Positions 50,737 to 59,330 of a stretch of 64,000 nt of DNA are shown one piece after another (position 1 is the stretch's first letter; each line of letters starts with the position of its first letter). The notes beneath the pieces were generated by a model, which searched no databases, was not told where the DNA came from, and worked only from the letters and a program-made list of their open reading frames with translations. The DNA is from Candidimonas sp. SYP-B2681 (GTDB lineage: Bacteria > Pseudomonadota > Gammaproteobacteria > Burkholderiales > Burkholderiaceae_B). Location of the stretch: NCBI RefSeq assembly GCF_003971065.1, contig NZ_RYDV01000006.1, forward strand, positions 248,001 through 312,000, written 5' to 3'. A program made the translations under genes and the position numbers.

Positions 50737-51177
50737 TTAACCCTTTGCCCCTTGAATATACCGTTCGAGCTGGTCGATAATGAATTGCTGCTCGGAAATA
50801 ATGTCCTTCACCAGATCGCCGATAGAAATAATGCCGACCAGCTCGCCTTTGTCGAGGACGGGCAAGTGGCGCAAGCGATTTTCGGTCATCAAGGCCATGC
50901 ACTCCTCGTTGCTTTGGTCCAGGCTGACGTACATAACAGGGGCGCTCATGATGTCTTTTACCCAGGTGGTTTCTGGGGAGCGCCCCAACACTTCCACCTT
51001 TCTGACATAATCGCGCTCGGTAAAAATTCCGACGATTTGCTCGTCCTGGGTTACCAATAACGCCCCGATGCCTTTTTCAGCCAAAAGCCTGATCGCGTCC
51101 ATTACGAGCGCCCCGGGGGAAATGCTGTGGACCGCCCGAGTCTGTTTGGCTTTTAGAATTTGTGCGACTGTGTGCAT
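50737..51177 (-). CDS. CBS-domain protein
   Basis: 146-aa protein made of two CBS motifs (about residues 10-65 and 75-135), a Bateman module that binds adenine nucleotides or similar ligands. EKGIGALLVTQDEQIVGIFTERDY in the first and NRLRHLPVLDKGELVGIISIGD in the second are typical (each given in pieces across the repeat). AAGGTGATC precedes the ATG. Stand-alone CBS proteins of this length are common in betaproteobacteria with unknown partners; a stress or energy-sensing role is assumed. Confidence 0.9.
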   Translation of the reverse strand: MHTVAQILKAKQTRAVHSISPGALVMDAIRLLAEKGIGALLVTQDEQIVGIFTERDYVRKVEVLGRSPETTWVKDIMSAPVMYVSLDQSNEECMALMTENRLRHLPVLDKGELVGIISIGDLVKDIISEQQFIIDQLERYIQGAKG

Positions 51178-51249
51178 GACGGATCACCTTTTACGAGAAT
51201 CAAGGTTGGAATTACATATTCGGCGAATTATAGGACCCTGACAAGGGCT

Positions 51250-51447
51250 TTTTGGCACAAGGCGTCAGACTTTTATTTTGTCGAACAGGATGTGGGCATG
51301 GAGGTTATACCCAGCAAAGGGTCCATCATCGGGCAGGACAAAGGCGAGCCGATACGCACTTTATTTGATAACGCCGTGCTGATCATGCCAACATTGCCTC
51401 GCTTTGCAGCCGATACCATCGTTCGCTTCGGACAATACGAGTCGTAG
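51250..51447 (+). pseudogene. C-terminal remnant resembling succinylglutamate desuccinylase/aspartoacylase
   Basis: The frame ending at 51447 contains PSKGSIIGQDKGEPIRT followed by LFDNAVLIMPTLPRF, which resembles the C-terminal end of AstE/AspA-type metal-dependent hydrolases (pattern IRTPFDDCVLVMP). No catalytic zinc motif or N-terminal domain is present, and the upstream part overlaps the CBS gene promoter. It is likely the tail of a deleted gene. The assignment is by remembered pattern, unverified. Confidence 0.35.
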
Positions 51448-51517
51448 TCCAGGAAGCTTCAGATGTCTATTAGTTGAATCCGGCATTCAGGCACAACCTC
51501 CTGAATACCTGCCTGCA

Positions 51518-51541
51518 TGACCTGACCCTACCGTCAGGTCA
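51518..51541 (-). terminator. Stem-loop over the flagellin stop codon
   Basis: TGACCTGAC (51518-51526) and GTCAGGTCA (51533-51541) form a perfect 9-bp stem with a 6-nt loop; the flagellin stop is inside it. It may stabilise the message or end transcription. No T-run. Confidence 0.45.
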
Positions 51542-52880
51542 GCAAAGACAGCACTTGCCGGGGATGCTGGTTTGCTTGCGCCAACACGGCCGCACCAGCT
51601 TGCTGAAGAATTTTGCTGCGCGTCATGCGGGAAACTTCCTGGGCGTAATCAGCGTCTTCAATGCGGGACCGGGCCTGCGTAAGACTGATATTGGCATTTT
51701 GGTGACCGATAACGATGGACTCCAGCCGGTTCTGCGCTGAACCTAAATAGCTACGGTAGGCGCTAAGCTCGGCGATGGCGGCATCGATCTTCATCAACGG
51801 TTCCGCGGTTGATGGAGTCTGTCTAACGATAGCGATATCGTTAGCGCGTGGGCCGCTTAAGACGAACGGCCCACCGTTGCGCGCAAAAGCCTTGCCTTGG
51901 AAATCATAGTAAAGCACCACCTTACCGTCGGGTGTCATACCGCTTTTAGCGATAATGGTCGCCTCGGTAGCGCGCTGCGGCACAGACACCCCATTGTCCG
52001 GATCGATGAAGGTTCGCCCTTTATGGGAGGTAATAACCAGCGTTGCCGTTCCCTTGGCGAAATCCAGCTGAAGTGATTTGTCCTCCTCTATCATGTAGTG
52101 GTCGCCGAGTTTGGCGATGAAGTACCCCTGTACTTCAGCACCGCTAAGCGGGTCGATCACCCGATGAATCGTGACTTCCGCCGGAGTCGTCCCGTAATAA
52201 GCAGCAGCTTGTTCCAGGTTGAGTACCGTATCCCAGTGCGTGACACCGTTCACCTGCAGTTTATAGCTGCCTGCGTTCACGCCGGTACCCGCGTGGGTTG
52301 TCTGTATTGGTGGGCTTAAAGGCAAAGGGTTGCCGCCCTCGACGATGCGGAAAGGAAAAAGGCCATTCTCCAGGCCCAACGCCGTCAAGTCCAAGGCACG
52401 CAGGTTGAAAGGAAAGACATCGGCTTCAGTATTGTTTGGGCCGACCTGCATGCAAAGCGACCCCGTGTTGCGTAGCAGTTCAATGCCATTAAAGCTCGTG
52501 TTCTGAGATATATCTTGAATTTGGGCTAGCCGCTGGTCTACCTCGTGTTGGATGGTGTGCCGGTCCGATGCGCTAAGGGTGCCATTTCCGGCTTGTACGA
52601 CAAGCTCCCGGACCCGCTGCAGGGCTGCATTCATCTCGTTTACCCCCGCCTCTGCTGTTTGCGCCATGCCTATGGCGTCCATTGCATTGCGCTGAGCTTG
52701 ATCGCGGCCGCGTACTTGGCTGGTTATGCGATTGGCAATGGCCAGCCCCGCCGCATCGTCTTTCGCCGAGTTAATGCGCAAGCCAGAGGATAATCGTTCA
52801 ATCGCTTCAGACAACGACTTACCCGACCCGCGCAGGGCCTGCTGCGAGAGTAAAGCGGTTAGGTTGGTCTGGATCTTCAT
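51534..52880 (-). CDS. Flagellin (solitary)
   Basis: 448-aa flagellin, the filament subunit exported through the flagellar type III system. The start MKIQTNLTALLSQQALRGS at 52880 and the region NSAKDDAAGLAIANRIT near 40-55 are the conserved D0/D1 N-terminus. SAQNRLESIVIGHQNANISL near 388 and the end QANQHPRQVLSLLT are the D1/D0 C-terminus. Residues about 170-380 are a variable surface domain. No other flagellar gene is in the window. The start has no clear ribosome site and a small stem-loop (52895-52909) just upstream; I see no convincing sigma-28 promoter. Confidence 0.92.
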   Translation of the reverse strand: MKIQTNLTALLSQQALRGSGKSLSEAIERLSSGLRINSAKDDAAGLAIANRITSQVRGRDQAQRNAMDAIGMAQTAEAGVNEMNAALQRVRELVVQAGNGTLSASDRHTIQHEVDQRLAQIQDISQNTSFNGIELLRNTGSLCMQVGPNNTEADVFPFNLRALDLTALGLENGLFPFRIVEGGNPLPLSPPIQTTHAGTGVNAGSYKLQVNGVTHWDTVLNLEQAAAYYGTTPAEVTIHRVIDPLSGAEVQGYFIAKLGDHYMIEEDKSLQLDFAKGTATLVITSHKGRTFIDPDNGVSVPQRATEATIIAKSGMTPDGKVVLYYDFQGKAFARNGGPFVLSGPRANDIAIVRQTPSTAEPLMKIDAAIAELSAYRSYLGSAQNRLESIVIGHQNANISLTQARSRIEDADYAQEVSRMTRSKILQQAGAAVLAQANQHPRQVLSLLT

Positions 52881-53202
52881 GGCGTAAACAAGCCGCGGCC
52901 CAAGGCCGCCTTTTCGGGGAGCTAAACTTCGGATAGTGGCAAGCGGGATGGCGTCTATTGACGCGGCTGCCTCCCTGTTTACGACCATCGACCCCACTTT
53001 CTTTACCGCTACTCGGCCTTTAAATTGTAAATGTCCCCTGACTAATCAGGACCTTACTCAATTCGCTTGGACCGGGCGACATGATCCGACATGTGACTCC
53101 TATGTCCCGACGAATTGCGTCGCTATTCACAAAGCCCTTCATACCAATTATGTATGAAGGCAAAAATCTAATGATTCGCCTTCGCGGAACAACGCCAGTA
53201 AA
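52881..53202. other. Flagellin / FAD-oxidase divergent spacer
   Basis: 322 bp. It contains GCGGCC-CAA-GGCCGC (52895-52909), a 6-bp stem in the flagellin leader, and CCTGA-CTAA-TCAGG (53037-53050). No clear promoter was recognised for either gene. Confidence 0.4.
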
Positions 53203-54396
53203 GTGAACGTCATGGGCTCTTTGCCCACTGGCATACCGGCATGCATGAACACGAATAGGCTTGGGAAAGTGGAACAAAAAACGTTCGACGTGGTGATTAT
53301 TGGTGGTGGCATTCATGGCTGCGCCAGCGCATTTTTTCTTGCGCGTCGAGGGCTACGCGTTGCCGTCCTCGAAGCAGATTATTGTGGCCGCCATGCGTCA
53401 GGCGTGAACGCGGGGGGCGTACGCACCCTGGGGCGCCCTTTGGCCGAAACACACCTTACGCTGGCCTCTTGCGATTTGTGGCACGACTTGAAAGACCTCA
53501 TTGGCGACGATGCGGGGTTTGTTGCACAGGGGCAGATCAAGGTCTCCGAGACGGATGACGAAGTACAGATTTTGCGCGATCGCGTCAGCATGCTGCAGTC
53601 TCATGGCTTTACTCACGAGGTATTGGTCGACAAAGAGACGGTTCGTGAACTGGTACCGGCGATTTCAGACCACGTGACGGGCGCAATCTGGGTCGAGCGC
53701 GACGGCTTCGCCCTGCCCTATCGTGCGGTGACCGCCTTTCGGCGGGCCGCCGAAGCGCATGGCGCAGTCATTCACGAAAACTGCCGCGTCGAGAACATTA
53801 CGCAGGGTGCATCCAAATGGCGAGCGACAACCAACAAGGGCATATTCGAGGCCGAGTACCTGGTGGTGGCGGCCGGCGCCTGGTCGGGTTATGTCGCGCA
53901 AACCCTGGGCGAAACCGTGCCCGTCACCCCGGGCGGCCTGATGCTGATGGTCACGCAACGCTTACCTCACTTTATTGAACCCGTGGTCGGCGCCACCAGC
54001 CGCGGTTTATCGTTCAAGCAGTATGACAATGGAACGGTGGTGATTGGCGGCGAGTTGCATTGCGGCGTCGACATCGAGGCTGCCCATGCGGAACTGGACT
54101 TCTCGCGCCTGGCGAACAGCGCAAAAATCGTGACCGATCTGTTTCCCTTTCTGGAGCACGTGTCCATCAATCGCGCGTGGTCCGGGATAGAAGGCTTCAC
54201 GCCCGATCACACCCCCATACTCGGGCCGAGCACAGCGGCTTCCAAGCTCATTTACGCCTGCGGCTTTTCATCCAGCGGCTTTCAATTGGGCCCGGCATCG
54301 GGGCGAGCCGTATCCGAGCTTATCCTGGATGGTGCCAGCCAGGTGCAGATCGATGGCTTGTCGCTCAGTCGGTTTTCAAAGGCGACTGCGTTGTAA
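53203..54396 (+). CDS. FAD-dependent amino acid oxidase/dehydrogenase (DAO family)
   Basis: 397-aa flavoprotein of the D-amino-acid oxidase / sarcosine oxidase / glycine oxidase superfamily. The FAD Rossmann motif is GGGIHG (34-39), then HASGVNAGGVRTLGRP near 65-80. The C-terminal FAD/substrate part includes RAWSGIEGFTPDHTPILGP near 325. The start is uncertain: GTG 53203, ATG 53212 and ATG 53245 are all open, none with a strong ribosome site. Its last 32 nt overlap the convergent lysR gene. It likely oxidises an amine or amino acid related to the substrate of the neighbouring dehydrogenase operon. Confidence 0.88.
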   Translation: MNVMGSLPTGIPACMNTNRLGKVEQKTFDVVIIGGGIHGCASAFFLARRGLRVAVLEADYCGRHASGVNAGGVRTLGRPLAETHLTLASCDLWHDLKDLIGDDAGFVAQGQIKVSETDDEVQILRDRVSMLQSHGFTHEVLVDKETVRELVPAISDHVTGAIWVERDGFALPYRAVTAFRRAAEAHGAVIHENCRVENITQGASKWRATTNKGIFEAEYLVVAAGAWSGYVAQTLGETVPVTPGGLMLMVTQRLPHFIEPVVGATSRGLSFKQYDNGTVVIGGELHCGVDIEAAHAELDFSRLANSAKIVTDLFPFLEHVSINRAWSGIEGFTPDHTPILGPSTAASKLIYACGFSSSGFQLGPASGRAVSELILDGASQVQIDGLSLSRFSKATAL

Positions 54397-55294
54397 GCTC
54401 GCGCATGTACTCGGCGAGAAGCTGGCGCACGACATCCAGAAACTGCTGCGCCAGTATGCTGGCTGGCCGATGGCTGGGGCTCAGCAGATAAACGGGAAAC
54501 TCGACGCGGGGCTCGAGGGGTTTCAGCACCAGCCCTTGCGCGATAAAGTCCTTCGCGACCAATGGATTGACCACGCTGACGCCCACGCCGTGAATGACCA
54601 TGCAACAAATGGTGGCGAAGAACTCGGTTTCGACCAACATACTTCGGCTAATGTGCAAATCCTGGAATAGGGAATCCACGCGCTCGCGCATGCCATCGTG
54701 GTGCGATAACGAAATAAACGATTCACCCCCCAGATCGCTTGCCTGAATAACAGAGCGATCGGCCAAACGATGACCGGCGGGCAGGGCGCACATGCCGCGG
54801 ATATCCGCCAACTTTTCGACCTTGACCGCGTTGGAGTTGCCGCCACTGGCATAGACGGCCAGCGCGACATCGCACAATTGCGAAGCAATCAGCTGTTCCA
54901 GCGTAGCGGAGTTATTAGTGCGCACCGACACGGTGACGCCGGGACAGATTTCAGAAAAGCGTTTGACGGCGCGAGCAATGAACCCCAATCCCAGCGCGGG
55001 CGCCGTAGCGATACGCAGCCTGCCAGATCCGAAACGCTTAATATTGTTCGCGGAGTCCGCCAGGGTTTTAAGCCCCAGGTAATATCGTTCGACTTCTACT
55101 AGAAACGCGATGGCCTCATCGGTAGGAGCGAGCTTGTTCCCCGTCCGCTCGAACAACTTCATATCCAGATCGTATTCCAGATGTGAAATCAACCGGCTGA
55201 CATTCGGTTGCGTCGTGTGGATGTCACGCGCCGCAATCGTCATCGAGCCGGAAAGCATCACGGCCCGGAAAGCCTCGATACTCTTGGGGTTCAT
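54365..55294 (-). CDS. LysR-family transcriptional regulator
   Basis: 309-aa regulator of the OccR/NocR-like form: NPKSIEAFRAVMLSGSMT at the start, DIHTTQPNVSRLISHLE as recognition region (about 24-40), and an effector domain from about 90. OccR and NocR control opine catabolism, which fits the opine-type dehydrogenase operon this gene closes; it lies 16 nt after ridA. The 3' end overlaps the convergent FAD-oxidase gene by 32 nt. Confidence 0.92.
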   Translation of the reverse strand: MNPKSIEAFRAVMLSGSMTIAARDIHTTQPNVSRLISHLEYDLDMKLFERTGNKLAPTDEAIAFLVEVERYYLGLKTLADSANNIKRFGSGRLRIATAPALGLGFIARAVKRFSEICPGVTVSVRTNNSATLEQLIASQLCDVALAVYASGGNSNAVKVEKLADIRGMCALPAGHRLADRSVIQASDLGGESFISLSHHDGMRERVDSLFQDLHISRSMLVETEFFATICCMVIHGVGVSVVNPLVAKDFIAQGLVLKPLEPRVEFPVYLLSPSHRPASILAQQFLDVVRQLLAEYMRELTTQSPLKTD

Positions 55295-55310
55295 TGATTC
55301 CTTCGGCTAC

Positions 55311-55667
55311 TTATGCCTGCGATGCCGTGACGATGATTTCCACCAGCAGATCACCGCGGGCCAGCTTTGATTCGCCGGTTGCTCGTACGGGCGCAACCCC
55401 CTTGGGCAGCCAGGCATCCCATACCTCGTTCATGCCTGCGAAATCGCGCTCGATGTCCTTGAGCCAGATCTGGGCCGACAGCATGCGCGTGTTGTCGGTG
55501 CCGGCCTTGGCCAGATAGCTGTCGATCTTGTCAAGCACCTGCTTGGTTTGCCCCTTGATATCTTGCGTCGCGTCACCCGCGGTCAGTCCGCCAATGAGCA
55601 CGGTGCCGTTATGAATGACGACGCGGCTCATGCGTTCGTTGGTTTCGATGCGAGTGATGTCTGACAT
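55311..55667 (-). CDS. RidA-family protein
   Basis: 118-aa trimeric Rid-family protein that hydrolyses reactive enamine/imine intermediates. SRVVIHNGTVLIGGLTAG near 14 and the C-terminal GDLLVEIIVTAS are family marks. The arginine-containing strand of canonical RidA is represented by APVRATGESKLARGD near 92. It follows the flavoenzyme operon by 27 nt, where oxidation of a secondary amine or amino acid would make imines, so detoxification or completion of that reaction is the likely role. Confidence 0.9.
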   Translation of the reverse strand: MSDITRIETNERMSRVVIHNGTVLIGGLTAGDATQDIKGQTKQVLDKIDSYLAKAGTDNTRMLSAQIWLKDIERDFAGMNEVWDAWLPKGVAPVRATGESKLARGDLLVEIIVTASQA

Positions 55668-55694
55668 GGATGATCTCCGTGGTGGTTGGTTGAG

Positions 55695-57086
55695 CTAATT
55701 ATCGCGGGTAGCCGCCAATTCGGCCAGCGTGATAGGTTTGATCGGTGGGCGGATGCGGTAATACCCGACGTCCTCCGGCGAGGTTTTGCGCGCTTCGGCG
55801 ATGACTTCGGTGACGGTCAAACCGCACAGGCGACCCTGGCAAGGTCCCATCCCGCATCGGCCGAACGATTTGGTTTGATTGGGACCGGTGCACCCCAGTT
55901 TCACAAAACCGCGTATTGCTCCGGCCGTGACTTCTTCACAGCGACACACCAGCACGCCGTCAGCGGGAATGCGGTTGGCATCCTTGGGACGATACAGGGC
56001 ATCGAGGAACGGACGGATGCGCATATGGGCTTGCAGCTCTATGCGCGCCGCATCCATCTGCGACCGGACCTTCTCGGAACTGATCAGGCCAACATCCTGC
56101 AGCGCGGCCAGCGCGGCCAGGCGGCCCTGTATGCTCGCCGCCCCCGCCCCGCCGATGCCTCGACCGTCTCCCGCCACAAGCACCTGTTCGACCTCGGCAA
56201 GGCGTCCCAGCTCATCGGTGTCGGGGCGCCAGCACAACTGGGCCGCATCCCACGAGTGCGGGGCACGCAGTGCCCACGTGAATTGCGTGTTGGGCACCAC
56301 ACCCTGGTGCAACAGAATTAGCTCGGTTTCAAGACGGTGGTTTTTTCCGCCGCTGGCAAAGTGGATGGCTCTGACAGCGTCGTCGCCCTCGATCTTCAGA
56401 TCGGTCGCGCCGTTGAAGAACGGGACCTTCTTCTGACGCAACACGCGCAGCAGGGAAAGCCCTTTCTTCAGGTAAGGCCAGGCTCTCAGGGCGGTGGGAA
56501 GATGCAGCATCGCGCGTCGATAGTCGCTGGAATCGGTGGTGTCTATGATGGCGGCAATGGGCACGCCTGCACGGACATATTGCCAGGCCAGCAAATATAG
56601 CAGCGGCCCACACCCCGCGAGCACCGCGGGATGCGTCGGTACAGTATCGGCGCTTTTAAGCAGAATTTGAGCCGCACCGGCCGTCATCACGCCGGGCAAG
56701 GTCCAGCCGGGTATGGGAAACGGGCGCTCCATCGCCCCACTGCATAAAATAACCCGCTTGGCGCGGATGGAACTTGACGCGCCCGCATTCAGATAATTGA
56801 CGACACCCTCGCGCGTCACTTGCCACACGGTCGCACGCCGGATATGTTCTGCGCCCGACTGGGCAAAGTCCTGTGCGGGCGTGAGGCCTGCGGCGTAGTC
56901 GGGGCCCAGCGTCTGAAGCCTGGCTTGCGATGCGGCAGTGATGCTGCGCCAGATCTGCCCCCCGGGGCCATCCTGCTCGTCCAGCAGGGTCACCCGCGCG
57001 CCGCTGCGGGCCGCGAGCGTGGCGGCGGCCATGCCCGCTGGGCCCGCACCGATGACGACGATATCTGCATCGCTATTCATGATCAT
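55695..57086 (-). CDS. FAD/NAD(P)-binding dehydrogenase subunit with BFD-like [2Fe-2S] domain (OoxA / HcnB type)
   Basis: 463-aa alpha-type subunit of a heteromeric amino-acid/opine dehydrogenase. GAGPAG opens a FAD fold at about 13-18, a second nucleotide fold follows, and the C-terminus has a BFD-like iron-sulfur motif with C381, C383, C411 and C416. The ATG at 57086 (GGAG 4-5 nt upstream) overlaps the small-subunit gene by 14 nt; an ATG at 57080 is possible. Related complexes are nopaline/octopine oxidase, D-hydroxyproline dehydrogenase and HcnABC. It passes electrons from the FAD subunit to the respiratory chain or another acceptor. Confidence 0.88.
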   Translation of the reverse strand: MIMNSDADIVVIGAGPAGMAAATLAARSGARVTLLDEQDGPGGQIWRSITAASQARLQTLGPDYAAGLTPAQDFAQSGAEHIRRATVWQVTREGVVNYLNAGASSSIRAKRVILCSGAMERPFPIPGWTLPGVMTAGAAQILLKSADTVPTHPAVLAGCGPLLYLLAWQYVRAGVPIAAIIDTTDSSDYRRAMLHLPTALRAWPYLKKGLSLLRVLRQKKVPFFNGATDLKIEGDDAVRAIHFASGGKNHRLETELILLHQGVVPNTQFTWALRAPHSWDAAQLCWRPDTDELGRLAEVEQVLVAGDGRGIGGAGAASIQGRLAALAALQDVGLISSEKVRSQMDAARIELQAHMRIRPFLDALYRPKDANRIPADGVLVCRCEEVTAGAIRGFVKLGCTGPNQTKSFGRCGMGPCQGRLCGLTVTEVIAEARKTSPEDVGYYRIRPPIKPITLAELAATRDN

Positions 57087-57405
57087 GTGACTCCAGTGGC
57101 TCGGCCAACTGTGCCCGGCCTTCCTGCGAGCGCACTTGCATGCCTTCCTGAACCGGAATGAGGCAACCCTGCCGGTTCGGCACCCCGTCGATTTCAACCA
57201 GGCACTCGAAGCAGACGCCCATCATGCAGTAGGGAGCGCGAGGCGCCCCGCTGACTGGTGAGGCGCGAAGACGCATTTCGCCCGAGCCCAACAAGGCGGC
57301 GGCGACGCTGACGCCAGCCGGCACCCTACGAGTCTGGCCATTGAAACTGATGTTGATGAACGTGGGCGCGGCGTCGGGCAGTATTGAGAATGCATTAGTG
57401 GTCAT
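57073..57405 (-). CDS. Small [2Fe-2S] subunit of opine/hydroxyproline-type dehydrogenase (HcnA type)
   Basis: 110-aa plant-type ferredoxin-like protein (Fer2_4). The cluster ligands are C60, C65, C68 and C81. In HcnA-, nopaline-oxidase- and D-hydroxyproline-dehydrogenase-type complexes this is the gamma subunit between the two flavoproteins. The ATG at 57405 lies inside the end of the upstream FAD gene (11-nt overlap), and its stop overlaps the next start by 14 nt, so all three are co-translated. Confidence 0.88.
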   Translation of the reverse strand: MTTNAFSILPDAAPTFINISFNGQTRRVPAGVSVAAALLGSGEMRLRASPVSGAPRAPYCMMGVCFECLVEIDGVPNRQGCLIPVQEGMQVRSQEGRAQLAEPLESHDHE

Positions 57406-58525
57406 TGTGAAACTCGCGATGAGGGTCGAGGAATCGTGCGCCGGAAAAGACATCCATTTCTTCAGGCGGTGACTGGCCCGCCATCCATGGCGCGACCCGC
57501 AGCGCGTGAGCCGCTGCAAGCGTGACACCGCTGTGGCAGGTAGCCACAAAGGCGCCGGGACAGGTCGTCGATTCTTGATAGATCGGATAGCCGTCGGGCG
57601 ACATAACGCGCAGGGCGGCCCAGCTGCGCACAATGTTCAAGTTCGCCAAACGGGGAAAACAGACGATGGCCCGCGCGGCAATCGCGGCCAGAACATCAGT
57701 GCGGGTGGTATCGTTGTATCCGCAGTCTTCCATGGAGTCGCCGATCTGAATCGTGCCCTCGTCCGTTTGGCGCACGTAAATCGTGGGATTCTTCAGAAAC
57801 GGCGCTATCCTTTCCCCGATCAGCACCTGGCCCTGATTGGGTTCGACCGGCGCGTACAGGCCGACCTTGTCCGCCAGCACTTTATTGCCCAGCCCGGCCG
57901 CCAGGATCAGGCGCGGTGCACGAACCGTGTCTCCCGCAGTCGTAACGGTAAATGCGCGGTTGTCATAGCGGATGCCGTCGACCCGGCGATTGACATGCAA
58001 CGCAGCGCCCCGCCCCACACAAGCTTTATGCAAGGCATGAAACAGCTTCAAGGGGTTCACATGACCATCCATAGGCGTATAGCTGGCTCCGGTCACGTCT
58101 GGCCCGACACCGGGCAGGCGATCGCGCAAGGCGACTTGCTCAAGCATTTCGAATTCGTAGTGCGGCCCGACCTCAGCCTGCAGCCATTCCAGGCGCTTGC
58201 GGCGTTCCGAGAACTCAGCGTCGCTCAAGCAGAAGTGGAATCCGCCATTCTGAATGAGCTCGACATTCACGCCGGTTTCGTCAAGCAAATCGGCCGCAAA
58301 ACCCGACCACAACTTGGAAGACGCCAGGGTCCAGCGTGCATAAGCGGCGCACCCATATCCTTTACCCTGCACCCACACCAGACCGAAATTGCCGCGCGAG
58401 GCACGGAAGGCCACATCGCCTTCATCGAGCAAGGCGACGTTCAAACCTTGCCGCAGCAAGCCGTAGGCAATGGCGCTTCCAACCAGCCCAGCGCCCACCA
58501 CGATCACATCGCTATCGCGTGACAT
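57395..58525 (-). CDS. FAD-dependent catalytic subunit of opine/hydroxyproline-type dehydrogenase (OoxB / HcnC type)
   Basis: 376-aa DAO-superfamily flavoprotein, the likely substrate-oxidising beta subunit. GAGLVG (11-16) is the FAD motif; ASRGNFGLVWVQGKG near 44 and LRVMSPDGYPIYQES near 305 line the active site in this branch. Its start is 2 nt after the permease stop, tying uptake and oxidation together. The substrate is unresolved: opines, D-hydroxyproline or another secondary amine are family options. Confidence 0.88.
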   Translation of the reverse strand: MSRDSDVIVVGAGLVGSAIAYGLLRQGLNVALLDEGDVAFRASRGNFGLVWVQGKGYGCAAYARWTLASSKLWSGFAADLLDETGVNVELIQNGGFHFCLSDAEFSERRKRLEWLQAEVGPHYEFEMLEQVALRDRLPGVGPDVTGASYTPMDGHVNPLKLFHALHKACVGRGAALHVNRRVDGIRYDNRAFTVTTAGDTVRAPRLILAAGLGNKVLADKVGLYAPVEPNQGQVLIGERIAPFLKNPTIYVRQTDEGTIQIGDSMEDCGYNDTTRTDVLAAIAARAIVCFPRLANLNIVRSWAALRVMSPDGYPIYQESTTCPGAFVATCHSGVTLAAAHALRVAPWMAGQSPPEEMDVFSGARFLDPHREFHNDH

Positions 58526-58527
58526 CG

Positions 58528-59322
58528 CTATCCTTTGCCGACCAAAACACGGTCGAGGCCGACCAGGCGGTCGAGAACAAACAACGTAATCGTGGTGGCC
58601 ACAATCAAGACGGCCGAAAGCGAAGCAACCAACGGATCAATGCTTTGCGAGATATAGCTGTACATCGCTACGGGCAAGGTCGTCGTACCAGGCGTCGCCA
58701 CAAAGATCGTCATCGTGACTTCATCAAAGCTCTGTATGAATGCCAACATCCAGCCGCCCGCCACGCCCGGCAGAATAAGGGGCAACACGATGCGGCGGAA
58801 AACCGTATGAGGCTTAGCGCCCAGCGAACGCGCAGCCAATTCGGCGTCTCGACTCAGACCGATCGCAGAGGCGAGCGTCAGCCTGAGCGCATAGGGAAAC
58901 ACCACGATTACGTGCGTCATGGATAACCACCCGAAAGACCCGCTGAATCCCGCCTGATTGAAGAAGCGCAAGAAAGCGATGCCCATGACCACATGAGGGA
59001 TCATCAAGGGAGACAAGAAAAAGGCGGTCAAGGCATTGCGGCCGGGAAACCGATAGTGCGCCAAGGCCAGTGCGGCGGGAATGGCAAGCGTAACCGCCAC
59101 CGAAGCGCTCACCAATGCCAGCCACGTCGACATCAGGAAGGCATCAATGAACTGGCGCTCCTCCAGGATGGCATAAAACCATCGCAGCGACAGCCCCTGG
59201 GTGGGCAAGGAAATGTAGCCGAGCGAGGTGAACGATACCGCCACCACAACGAGTAAGGGTGCCGTGATGAACAGGATGAAGAAGGAGTGATACGTAAGCG
59301 CCAGCCAGCGGTTCTTTTGCAT
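58528..59322 (-). CDS. ABC transporter permease (PotC type)
   Basis: 264-aa inner-membrane permease with six hydrophobic segments and the EAA loop ELAARSLGAKPHTVFRRI near 172. The ATG at 59322 follows GGGGG and is 8 nt after the previous permease; a longer frame to 59781 is rejected because it would overlap that gene. It pairs with the permease at 59331-60236. Confidence 0.92.
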   Translation of the reverse strand: MQKNRWLALTYHSFFILFITAPLLVVVAVSFTSLGYISLPTQGLSLRWFYAILEERQFIDAFLMSTWLALVSASVAVTLAIPAALALAHYRFPGRNALTAFFLSPLMIPHVVMGIAFLRFFNQAGFSGSFGWLSMTHVIVVFPYALRLTLASAIGLSRDAELAARSLGAKPHTVFRRIVLPLILPGVAGGWMLAFIQSFDEVTMTIFVATPGTTTLPVAMYSYISQSIDPLVASLSAVLIVATTITLFVLDRLVGLDRVLVGKG

Positions 59323-59330
59323 GCTACCCC

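Noticed and set aside
52881-53050. Sigma-28 promoter for the flagellin
   Set aside because: Partial matches to TAAAGTTT and GCCGATAA occur but with the wrong spacing (about 5 instead of 11 nt).
57506-58522. 338-residue plus-strand frame opposite the FAD catalytic subunit
   Set aside because: Antisense shadow; the minus-strand protein has complete FAD motifs and operon context.
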